Shown in pieces: positions 8,774 to 15,649 of a DNA stretch of 64,000 bases (positions within the stretch are counted from its first letter, which is position 1; every line of letters starts with the position of its first letter). The DNA is taken from assembly GCF_000024025.1 (NCBI RefSeq), contig NC_013131.1, positions 9,528,229 to 9,592,228 on the forward strand, in the 5' to 3' direction. The notes beneath the pieces are model-generated. The model was given only the letters and a program-made list of their open reading frames with translations, made no database searches and was not told the origin of the DNA. The position numbers and the translations under genes were made by a program. This DNA comes from Catenulispora acidiphila DSM 44928. Its GTDB lineage: Bacteria > Actinomycetota > Actinomycetes > Streptomycetales > Catenulisporaceae.

Positions 8774-9374
8774 GGCGCTCTACCTCCTACATCGGGACAA
8801 TCCGGGGGTGTCGTCGCAGGCCGCCCAACCGGTTCACACGCGCGTGATCCGGCTGTCGTGGCCGACAACGATGCAACGGCAGGACCTCGGCGGCGCATTC
8901 CCGTCCCGGGCCGCCGCCGCATATCGGTCCGATCATCCGATGACTCTACGTGCCTTCGGGCGGTGCCCCGCGCCGCCGACTGACCAGTGAGACGCCCTGT
9001 GAGGAGAAACACTGCGAGCGGAAGTCCCCCCAAAGAAGTCCCGACAAAAAGGACCCGGCCCCGCACACCGATCACGCGGGGACGCGAACGGAACGGGGCC
9101 GGGCAGGCGCGCGGGTCTGCACTCGCACACCGCCGAGGGTCGGGCTCCCTCGGAGGGCTCTCAGCGTGGCATGTCCGATGTCAAAACCACATAAGTAAAG
9201 TCACTATGCTGCGTAGTAGATAACCGGTGGGTAGTCCTCCACCCCAGGTCAGATGGCCTTCCATCCACGCACTGGACAGGGGTTACGGGTATCGGCGTCC
9301 TTATATGAGCCTCAGGACGCGTGGTGGTTTTTACCGTCGCGGGAGGGACGCGGTCTCAGACGGTCGCCGTACGG
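8774..9374. other. Gene-free intergenic region, partly AT-rich
   Basis: About 600 bases with no credible gene on either strand. It holds the mshA promoter and a strong hairpin with a U-run on the minus strand (9046-9103). A 7-bp hairpin (9133-9139 with 9147-9153) and a clearly AT-rich stretch (about 9180-9225) with no coding potential lie further right. Short open frames here lack codon bias. Confidence 0.6.
9046..9103 (-). terminator. Rho-independent-like terminator downstream of the TetR gene
   Basis: A perfect 10-bp stem (9054-9063 with 9094-9103) closed by a 30-base loop, followed on the minus strand by TTTTT at 9046-9050. It would stop transcripts running leftward from the TetR gene, about 270 bases past its stop codon, before mshA. 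Confidence 0.6.
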
Positions 9375-10073
9375 CTACAGCGCAAAGGACGCCGCGACGA
9401 GGTCCCGCACACTCCGCCGGCAGTCGGCGTCGCCGAGCATCGCCGAATCCGGATCACCGTGCCGGTGCATCGCGAACCACGCGATCGTCTCGACGATGAA
9501 GCGCGCCGCGACCGGCACGTCCGGCACCGGACGCAGCACCCCGGCGTCGATACGGGCCCTGAGATACCCGCCGAGCGCCTCCAGCAGCCCGCGCCGGGTC
9601 TGGACGTAGTACCAAGCCGCCAACTCGGGGAGGTCTTCGGCGCAGCGGGCGAAGAGCTTCAGCGGGACGCTGTTGTCCTCGATGAAGCCGTAGAGGCCGT
9701 CGACGACCTGGGCGAGTTCGTCGCGCGCCGGTCCCGCCGACTCCGCCGGCGCCTTGGCGAGCAACGCGTCGACGCCGCCGAGACCGCCGCGCGCGGCCGT
9801 CCACGTCTTCACCGCCTCGACGATGCGCTCCATCGGCGGCGCCACCACCGGAGTCGCCAACTCCGCGGCGGCCTCCGGATCCAGGACCCGCAGCAATGCC
9901 AGATAAAGCAGGGCCTGCTTGCTATCGGCATAGGTATAGACGGCGCCGTGGCTCAGGCCGAGTTCGCCCGCCACATCGGAGATGCCCGCCGAGCGGAAGC
10001 CCTTGGTGATGAAGACTCGCACGGCCGCGTCTGCCACTTCGGCCAGCGGCCGTGCCGGGAGCCTTCCTCGCAT
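9375..10073 (-). CDS. TetR family transcriptional regulator
   Basis: A 232-residue repressor-type protein. The N-terminal helix-turn-helix spans about residues 11-57 (VADAAVRVFITKGFRSAGISDVAGELGLSHGAVYTYADSK taken piecewise: ISDVAGELGLSHGAVYTY is the recognition part). The C-terminal ligand domain is all-helical. The downstream neighbour on the minus strand is intergenic sequence, and the upstream neighbour is a secreted protease in the same direction, so the regulated gene is not obvious. An inverted repeat just upstream (10092-10113) is a likely autoregulatory operator. Confidence 0.88.
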   Translation of the reverse strand: MRGRLPARPLAEVADAAVRVFITKGFRSAGISDVAGELGLSHGAVYTYADSKQALLYLALLRVLDPEAAAELATPVVAPPMERIVEAVKTWTAARGGLGGVDALLAKAPAESAGPARDELAQVVDGLYGFIEDNSVPLKLFARCAEDLPELAAWYYVQTRRGLLEALGGYLRARIDAGVLRPVPDVPVAARFIVETIAWFAMHRHGDPDSAMLGDADCRRSVRDLVAASFAL

Positions 10074-10091
10074 GGCTCGAACCTATGGTGA

Positions 10092-10113
10092 CTGACTTGA
10101 TCGGTCAATCAAG
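10092..10113. promoter_or_regulatory. Probable TetR operator
   Basis: Inverted repeat CTTGAT-N6-ATCAAG at 10096-10113, with an overlapping TGAC...GTCA symmetry, about 20 bases upstream of the TetR start codon. Position and symmetry fit autoregulation; binding is inferred. Confidence 0.5.
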
Positions 10114-10133
10114 GGCGGGAGCGACGGGAGCGA

Positions 10134-11978
10134 TCAGCGCCCCGAGCCCTTCCGCAATCCGTCGATGAAGGCGGAGCCGTTCGGCGTGCCCAGACCGGTG
10201 ATCGTGTCGTAGCCCTTCGCCAGGACCTGCTGCCCGGCGCCGGGCGTCGTCGTGCCGAAGACGTCCAGGCTGGGACCGGAGCCGTCGGCGGCCGGGGTGA
10301 AGGCGGCGCGGTCCTGCTGGGGTGCGGAGGCGCTGACCGGCAGGACGTCGTGCAGCGCCGGGGTGCCCGCCAGCCGGTACAGCAGGGGGTTGATGAAGCC
10401 GAACGCGGAGCCCTGACCCTGCTCGGCGTCCGCGACCAGGGCGGCGACCAGCGGGCACGCCAGGCTGGTGCCGGCGTTCGGGAGGGTCTGGTACGGCCCG
10501 GGCTCGGCGTCGGTCCCGGTCTGGATGAAGCCGATCAGCATGCCGGTGTCCGGGTCGCCGTCGGCGGCGATGTCGGGCACCGCGCGGTTGTCAACGGTCT
10601 TGCCGCCGACCTGCACCTGCGCCATGGACGACGGGACGACGCCCTTCTGATAGCGCGGCTGCCCGAAGTCCAGGCTGGTACCGCCGCCGCCCCCGCCAAC
10701 GCCTTCGGAATCCCACTTCCCGCCGTCCAGCGTGGCGCTGTCGTCGGACCAGCCGGTCTCGAAGACCCGCTCGCCCTTCGCGCCGACGCCCAGCGTCGTG
10801 CCGCCGACCACGGTCGCGTACCGGTCCGAGCCGGTCATGGTCAGCCCCGGCGTGTCGCCGGAGACGAAGTACATGCCGACGCCCTCGGCCGCAGCGCGCA
10901 GGTCGATGGCGTGCATGACCGGAGCGGGCTCCATGCCCAGCGAGATCTGCCAGGAGTTGGACACGATGGTCGCGCTGGGGCGAGCGCCCTCGCCGAGCAG
11001 CACCGAGAGCGTGGCGTCGATGAGCGACTGGTCCTCGTCGCCGCAGGCGCCGTCGGCGACGACCATCAGCTGGTTCGCGTCGGGCGCCAGGGCGTAGACG
11101 GCTTCGGAGTCCATCTCGGCTTCGTCGTCCACGGGAGGGCCGGAGGGCGCGACGTCGGCGGAGGTGTGCCGGGTGGAAGACGCGGGGGTGGCGCCACACT
11201 CGCTCCCGCTCTCGATCTTGCGGAACTGGTCGCTCCGCGGCGCCGGCAGGTGATTGGCCTTCGCGTAGTCGGTGAGGGTCGTGAACATCGCCGTCGGAGA
11301 CGCGTTCTCGGTGAGCGCGACGGTGACACCCTTACCGGTGTTCGCGGAGGTCGCACCGTACGCGGCACGCATCTGCGCGGCGGAGTAGCCGCAGATCGGC
11401 AACGAGCCCTTGGTCAGTCCCTTGTAGGCGGGCTGGAAGCTCTGGACGTGCTGACCCCAGAACTGCGCACAGGTCGGCGCGGCGATCGCGGGAGTCGCCG
11501 ACGCCGCCGCGTCACTGCCACTGCCACCGAGCCCGGTCACGCCGAGCACATCAGCCGCGAGGGAGGACGGCACCGTCAGCTTCGTCACCGCGCCGGTCGC
11601 CGACAGATAGTCGTGACCGCTGCTGAGGCGCACCTGCTTCAGACCCTGCTGCGTCAGCCAGTCCGTGACCGCCTTAATACGCGCCGCCGAGGGACCGAAC
11701 CGCGCGGTATAAGCATTCGGACTCAGATAGTGGCGATACCCCGCCCCACCCGGCGTCGACACCGCATCGGCGAACGCCGTGGCGCCCGCCAGATCAGGCG
11801 TCAGCCACACCTGCACAGTCACGCTCTGCGCCTGCGCAGGCGCCGGCGCACTGCCTGCCATCAGCGCGCCACCGCTGACCAGCGCGACAGCGACCCACCG
11901 TCGAGAAGCACCCTTGATCCCGTTTTCAGAACTCACAGTCCGTACGACGCGGCACCGACCGCCCAGGTTGATCGCCAT
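10134..11978 (-). CDS. Secreted S53 family peptidase (sedolisin / kumamolisin-like)
   Basis: An acid-type serine-carboxyl endopeptidase made as a preproprotein of about 614 residues. A basic stretch and hydrophobic signal (about 26-50, ending APAPAQAQ) is followed by the activation prodomain (about 55-165, with RHYLSPNAYTARFGPS) and the catalytic domain. The sedolisin catalytic set is visible: Glu and Asp in DEAEMDSEA, the oxyanion Asp in VSGDTPG and the Ser in AGTSLACP. The C-terminal calcium loop region YDTITGLGTPNG is present. GTG (11981) and ATG (11978) starts are adjacent; a later GTG near residue 14 would also leave an intact signal peptide. Monocistronic, divergent from the XRE regulator. 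Confidence 0.92.
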   Translation of the reverse strand: MAINLGGRCRVVRTVSSENGIKGASRRWVAVALVSGGALMAGSAPAPAQAQSVTVQVWLTPDLAGATAFADAVSTPGGAGYRHYLSPNAYTARFGPSAARIKAVTDWLTQQGLKQVRLSSGHDYLSATGAVTKLTVPSSLAADVLGVTGLGGSGSDAAASATPAIAAPTCAQFWGQHVQSFQPAYKGLTKGSLPICGYSAAQMRAAYGATSANTGKGVTVALTENASPTAMFTTLTDYAKANHLPAPRSDQFRKIESGSECGATPASSTRHTSADVAPSGPPVDDEAEMDSEAVYALAPDANQLMVVADGACGDEDQSLIDATLSVLLGEGARPSATIVSNSWQISLGMEPAPVMHAIDLRAAAEGVGMYFVSGDTPGLTMTGSDRYATVVGGTTLGVGAKGERVFETGWSDDSATLDGGKWDSEGVGGGGGGTSLDFGQPRYQKGVVPSSMAQVQVGGKTVDNRAVPDIAADGDPDTGMLIGFIQTGTDAEPGPYQTLPNAGTSLACPLVAALVADAEQGQGSAFGFINPLLYRLAGTPALHDVLPVSASAPQQDRAAFTPAADGSGPSLDVFGTTTPGAGQQVLAKGYDTITGLGTPNGSAFIDGLRKGSGR

Positions 11979-12052
11979 CACCCAGAAGGCTCAACCACGC
12001 CCCGAGTTCGCGCCCTGCCACGCAGTGCCGCGCATCACATCAGCTAGCATCC

Positions 12053-12068
12053 GCTTGCAATTGCAAGC
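12053..12068. promoter_or_regulatory. 16-base perfect palindrome upstream of the XRE regulator
   Basis: GCTTGCAATTGCAAGC, perfectly self-complementary, 22 bases before the ATG of the XRE-family gene and in the divergent region with the sedolisin gene. A likely operator for the adjacent helix-turn-helix regulator. Confidence 0.6.
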
Positions 12069-12090
12069 ACTCGCATGCCACGCTGAACGC

Positions 12091-12588
12091 ATGCCCCCCA
12101 ACCCTCTGGGAGCCCTTCCCATCGGACCGCTCGGCGAGTACATCCGCGAGCAGCGCCGCAATGCCGAGTACTCCGTGCGGCAGCTGGCGCAGGCGGCGGG
12201 GGTGTCGAATCCCTACCTCAGTCAGATCGAGCGGGGGTTGCGCAAGCCCAGTGCGGAGATTCTGCAGCAGCTGGCCAAGGCGCTGCGGATATCGGCCGAG
12301 ACGCTGTATGTGCGAGCCGGGTTGCTGGACGGCGGCGCCGACGTCGATGAGGACGCGGCGACCGACGGGCACGGCGTGCGTTCCGCTGTGGCGGACGATC
12401 CCTGGCTCAACGCGCGGCAGAAGCGCGCGCTGCTCGACATCTATGAGGCGTTCCGTATCGAGAGCGCCCGGGATGCGGCGGCGAGCGCACCGGACGACGA
12501 AGCCGCTAATCCTGACAAGTCTGGCAAGTCTGACAAGACCGACGAGACCATCCACGGCCCGGTGACGTCCGGGCCCACCGAGCAGTGA
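12091..12588 (+). CDS. XRE-family helix-turn-helix regulator (Rv0474-like)
   Basis: A 165-residue regulator with a Cro/CI-type helix-turn-helix at about residues 12-70: YIREQRRNAEYSVRQLAQ, then AAGVSNPYLSQIERG, then KALRISAETLYVRAG. The C-terminal third is acidic and low in complexity, with a KSGKSDK stretch. Gene order (this regulator, HbhA-like, DUF2516 protein) matches Mycobacterium Rv0474-Rv0475-Rv0476. The ATG at 12091 has no Shine-Dalgarno sequence; the message could be leaderless or the palindrome at 12053-12068 could overlap its promoter. Confidence 0.87.
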   Translation: MPPNPLGALPIGPLGEYIREQRRNAEYSVRQLAQAAGVSNPYLSQIERGLRKPSAEILQQLAKALRISAETLYVRAGLLDGGADVDEDAATDGHGVRSAVADDPWLNARQKRALLDIYEAFRIESARDAAASAPDDEAANPDKSGKSDKTDETIHGPVTSGPTEQ

Positions 12589-12604
12589 ATCGAGAGGCAC
12601 CCTC

Positions 12605-13315
12605 ATGAACCTCGTGGACAACGCCCGCAAGACCGTGACGACCACGGTCTCCAACCCCAAGCCGCTCTACTTCGCCGCGGGTGTCGGCGACGCGGCCGTC
12701 TCCGCGCTCAAGGACGCCCCGGCTCTGCTGACCGAGGCCGGCAGCAAGGCAGGCGTGGTCGCGACTTCCGTGGCCGGCAAGGTGGCCGGGGTCGCCGAGA
12801 CCGTCCAGTCGAAGATCGCGCTGGGCCAGCTGCAGGACGACGCCAAGGCGCTGCGCGAGCGCATCGCCGAGCCGGACCTGCGCGCCGCGCGCGAGAAGGC
12901 CCAGACCCTGCTGCTGATGCAGGTCGGCCGGGCGCTCGAAGTCGCGGGCAAGGCCGTGGAGACCTACGACGGCTACTCCGAGCGCGGCAAGGCGGTCGTG
13001 GACCGCGTGCGCGCCGGGCGGGTCACCGAGGTCGAGGTCGTCGCGGTGCAGGAGACCCGCGGCTCGGAGTCCGTGCGGGTCGAGTCGGTGATCGTGGTCG
13101 AGGACGACGAGCCGCAGACCGCCCCGAAGGCCGCTGCGAAGACCGAGGCGCCCAAGGCTGCGGCTCCGAAGACCGAGACGCCGAAGTCCGCCGACGCTCC
13201 GAAGGCTGAGGCGCCCAAGGCCAAGAACACGGCCGCCACCGCCACCGCCAAGAAGTCCGCGCCCCGCCGCTCCGGCACCGCCAACGGCACCGCCAAGAAG
13301 GCCACCGAGTCCTGA
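12605..13315 (+). CDS. HbhA-like coiled-coil protein with Lys/Ala/Pro-rich tail
   Basis: A 236-residue protein resembling the mycobacterial heparin-binding haemagglutinin. Residues 1-40 carry the short hydrophobic segment LYFAAGVGDAAVSAL; residues about 45-145 are helical and coiled-coil-like; an acidic break VEDDEPQ follows; and the tail (about 165-236) is made of PKA/PKTE and KKSA repeats, very basic and lacking Trp/Tyr. In mycobacteria HbhA is a surface adhesin whose methylated Lys-rich tail binds heparan sulfate; in saprophytic actinomycetes the family is linked to cell envelope or lipid bodies, so adhesion should not be assumed. GAGAGG precedes the ATG and the gene follows the XRE regulator by 16 bases. 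Confidence 0.8.
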   Translation: MNLVDNARKTVTTTVSNPKPLYFAAGVGDAAVSALKDAPALLTEAGSKAGVVATSVAGKVAGVAETVQSKIALGQLQDDAKALRERIAEPDLRAAREKAQTLLLMQVGRALEVAGKAVETYDGYSERGKAVVDRVRAGRVTEVEVVAVQETRGSESVRVESVIVVEDDEPQTAPKAAAKTEAPKAAAPKTETPKSADAPKAEAPKAKNTAATATAKKSAPRRSGTANGTAKKATES

Positions 13316-13417
13316 GCGCGTGACTGGGAACGAGCCCGCCGGTCGCGTACGTTGGACGTAACGACCGGTAACGACCGGCAGGCATCCCAGCCCCGTTATC
13401 AGAAGGAGGACGGCGAC

Positions 13418-13744
13418 ATGATCGGCTCCGCGCTGCGCGACGGACTCACCAGCTTTCTCGCCATCATCTCCCTGGCCGTCCTGGTCGGGCAGATCGTCGT
13501 CCTGGTCGACGCCGCGCTGCGGCGCGAGGACGCCTACCGCGCCGCCGGCAAGCTCACCAAGCCCGGCTGGCTGATCATCCTCACCGTGGCGATCGCCGCC
13601 AACATGCTGCTGGGCCTGCTGTTCACGATCATCGGCGTGGTCGTCGCGATGGTCTACTGGGTCGACGTCCGCCCGGCCCTGAAGGAAGTCTCCGGCAGCA
13701 AGCGCAAGACCGGCAGCAACCAGGGTCCCTACGGTCCCTGGTGA
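13418..13744 (+). CDS. DUF2516 family membrane protein
   Basis: A 108-residue inner membrane protein with three hydrophobic segments: about residues 10-32 (SFLAIISLAVLVGQIVVLVD in part), 48-68 and 70-85 (LLFTIIGVVVAMVYWVDVRP). WVDVRP after the last helix is typical of this family, whose mycobacterial member Rv0476 follows hbhA. The start is fixed by AAGGAGG nine bases before the ATG. A direct repeat TAACGACCGG occurs twice at 13359-13378, upstream of the gene. Function unknown. Confidence 0.85.
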   Translation: MIGSALRDGLTSFLAIISLAVLVGQIVVLVDAALRREDAYRAAGKLTKPGWLIILTVAIAANMLLGLLFTIIGVVVAMVYWVDVRPALKEVSGSKRKTGSNQGPYGPW

Positions 13745-14565
13745 GGACCCTGACGCTGCCCTACGCCGGTCCGTCCGGCGCCGGGACCGTCGAATACACG
13801 CTCGCCGGGGGTCTCCCGCCGCCCGCCACCCTGTTCCTGCACGGCCTGGCCGGGTCCATCGAGGACACCCGGCCGCTGGCCTCCGGCGTGCCTGGCCGCA
13901 AGGTCTTCGCACACCTGCCCGGCCACGGCCGCTCCACCGGTCCGGACCCGCTGGGCTATGACACCCTCGCCGCCGCCGCGCTGGCCGTCGCCGATCACGA
14001 GCACGCCGACGCGGCGCTCGGCGTCTCGCTCGGCGCGGCGACGCTGCTGCGCCTGCTGAGCCGCACGCCCGACCGGTTCGAGCGCGTGGTGCTGTATCTG
14101 CCGGCCGTCGCCGACGTTCCCCGCCGCCCCGAAGCCATCGCACCGCATCGCGACCTCGCCGACCGCATGGCCGCGGCGGACGCCCCAGGGGTCGCCGACG
14201 CCCTGCTGCGCACTCAGCCTCTCGCGGTCCGCGACGCGGCGATCGCCCGCGACTGGGCCGAGCGCCGTGGGAAGGAACTCGTCGCCGAGGGCGGCGATCC
14301 TGAACGCTGGTTGCCGCTGGCCTCGGCTGTGCCGCTCGATCCGCACGGCTTGGAGCGGTTGCAGGACGTGCGGATCCCGGTGCTCGTCATCGCTCAGGAG
14401 GGCGATCCGGCGCACCCGGTCGAGGCGGCGCGGCGTGTCGCCTCCGTGCTCCCGACGGCGCGCTTGACGGTGTTCGACAAGGCTGGTGCGTTGTGGGGAC
14501 ACCGGGCCGAACTCCGGGCTCTCATCGCCGAATTCCTCGGCCCGGACGGGAACCTTCTTCGCTGA
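13741..14565 (+). CDS. Alpha/beta hydrolase
   Basis: A 274-residue alpha/beta hydrolase. The oxyanion region FLHGLAGS is at about 31-38, the nucleophile elbow GVSLGA at about 96-101, an acid candidate follows IPVLVIAQEGD (about 220-230), and the position normally holding the catalytic His is near LWGHRAEL. Its GTG start overlaps the stop of the DUF2516 gene by four bases (GTGA), so translation is coupled. The substrate cannot be told from sequence. Confidence 0.85.
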   Translation: MRTLTLPYAGPSGAGTVEYTLAGGLPPPATLFLHGLAGSIEDTRPLASGVPGRKVFAHLPGHGRSTGPDPLGYDTLAAAALAVADHEHADAALGVSLGAATLLRLLSRTPDRFERVVLYLPAVADVPRRPEAIAPHRDLADRMAAADAPGVADALLRTQPLAVRDAAIARDWAERRGKELVAEGGDPERWLPLASAVPLDPHGLERLQDVRIPVLVIAQEGDPAHPVEAARRVASVLPTARLTVFDKAGALWGHRAELRALIAEFLGPDGNLLR

Positions 14566-14851
14566 TATACGTTCGGTAACACACCGGCCTCGACCTGCGA
14601 TTTTATTTCTCAGGGTTTTCTCACAGGGGTCTCAGCGAATCCCTGGGGCGGCCGGGCCATAGTGGTCTCACCCCCGAAAAACCCGGGAGAGCCCGACTCC
14701 CGGACGGTGTGGCTGCTGACGAGACGGCCATGCTGGGCCCCGGTCCTTTGGGACCGGGGCGTCGGGTCAACTCGCAGGACCCCCTGGGATGTGGACCGGT
14801 GGGGACGCCGCTCGCGGCGTCAGGTGTGTGGTGTGGGATGCACGAAGAGTT

Positions 14852-14894
14852 GGACGCACGACAAGTAGGACGCAAGACAAGTAGGACGCAAGAC
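14852..14894 (+). repeat. 16-base tandem repeat, 2.7 copies
   Basis: Unit GGACGCAAGACAAGTA at 14868-14883, with one mismatch at 14852-14867 and a partial third copy at 14884-14894. Confidence 0.8.
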
Positions 14895-14895
14895 C

Positions 14896-14965
14896 CGGAC
14901 CGCCCGTCCGGCGAGGCCGCTCAGCCCTCCTCCCTGAGCCGCGGCCACGTCGGGCGGGCGGTCCG
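14896..14965 (-). terminator. Large hairpin downstream of the MarR gene
   Basis: Outer perfect 11-bp stem (14896-14906 with 14955-14965) enclosing an inner stem built on GCTCAG / CTGAGC. It lies 33 bases past the MarR stop codon on the minus strand. Confidence 0.55.
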
Positions 14966-14997
14966 ACGTCGTGGGCGCGTTCTTTGAGAGCGCCTGC

Positions 14998-15501
14998 TTA
15001 AGCTTGCCGAGCCCGCCGAGCGCCCGCCGGACTTTCCTCCGGTGTGGCCAAGTGCCCCCGCGTCAGCAGTTCCAGCGCCTCCAGCAGCACCGGCCGCATC
15101 TCCTCGGGCAGCGCGCCGATCGCGTCGGCGTGCACGCGGTCGACGATCTGCTGCGTCCGCTTCGCCATCTCGGCGCCGGCGTCCGTGACCGCGATGATGC
15201 GCGCGCGGCGGTCGGTCGCGGAGGGCCTGCGCTCGGCCAGGCCCGCCTTCTCCAGGGCGTCGACCGTCACCACCATCGTGGTCTTGTCCATGTCGCCGAT
15301 CTCGGCGATCTGGATCTGCGTGCGCTCCTCCTCCAGGGCCTTGACCAGCACGCAGTGCATGCGGGCGGTCATGCCCACCTCGGCGAGCCCCGCGGCCATC
15401 TTGGTGCGCAGCACGTGGGAGGTGTGGTCCAGCAGGAACGACAGATCGGGCGCCGTGCTCGTCACGGCGTCGGTGCGCGCGGCGGGCGCCAGGGAGGTCA
15501 T
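14998..15501 (-). CDS. MarR family transcriptional regulator
   Basis: A 167-residue winged-helix regulator. The DNA-binding part spans about residues 45-115: TQIQIAEIGDMDKTTMVVTVDALEKAGL is the recognition helix region (quoted here only for its first half, TQIQIAEIGDMDKTTM), followed by the wing RRPSATDRRARIIAVT. It is divergent from an MFS drug exporter 148 bases away, the classical arrangement in which the regulator represses both genes until a toxic ligand binds. GGAGG-like sequence is weak; the ATG at 15501 fits family length. Confidence 0.9.
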   Translation of the reverse strand: MTSLAPAARTDAVTSTAPDLSFLLDHTSHVLRTKMAAGLAEVGMTARMHCVLVKALEEERTQIQIAEIGDMDKTTMVVTVDALEKAGLAERRPSATDRRARIIAVTDAGAEMAKRTQQIVDRVHADAIGALPEEMRPVLLEALELLTRGHLATPEESPAGARRARQA

Positions 15502-15518
15502 GCGGGCAGTCTACTCCG

Positions 15519-15558
15519 AGACAACTCCGGGAGAAGATCTTCCCGAAAAAGATTGTCT
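15519..15558. promoter_or_regulatory. Probable MarR operator in the divergent MarR/MFS region
   Basis: An outer inverted repeat AGACAA (15519-15524) / TTGTCT (15553-15558) flanks a central palindrome GAAGATCTTC (15533-15542). The nested symmetry lies 18 bases upstream of the MarR start and about 90 bases before the MFS start. Confidence 0.55.
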
Positions 15559-15649
15559 GCTTCAAAACCATCCGCTACGGTCAGTCCTATCGGCCCGGCG
15601 AGGTTCTGCCTCCGCGGCTCCCCGCGTCCTGTCCTCCAGGAGTGATCGC

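Larger units (their letters stand above)
14566..14997. other. Gene-free region with several hairpins; possible structured RNA
   Basis: About 430 bases without a convincing gene. An AT-rich start (14570-14640) is followed by three compact hairpins: 14683-14703 (7-bp stem), 14737-14760 (perfect 10-bp stem, TTTG loop) and 14804-14821 (7-bp stem, 4-base loop). Then come 16-base tandem repeats and a terminator-like structure for the MarR gene. The cluster could be an untranslated RNA or simply stacked terminators. Small open frames here have no codon bias. Confidence 0.4.

Noticed and set aside
9227-9499. Small plus-strand open frames between mshA and the TetR gene.
   Set aside because: No ribosome-binding site and no codon bias; their 3' parts are antisense to the TetR gene.
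14662-14987. Short open frames of 68-92 codons in the region after the alpha/beta hydrolase.
   Set aside because: They run through hairpins and tandem repeats and lack coding bias.
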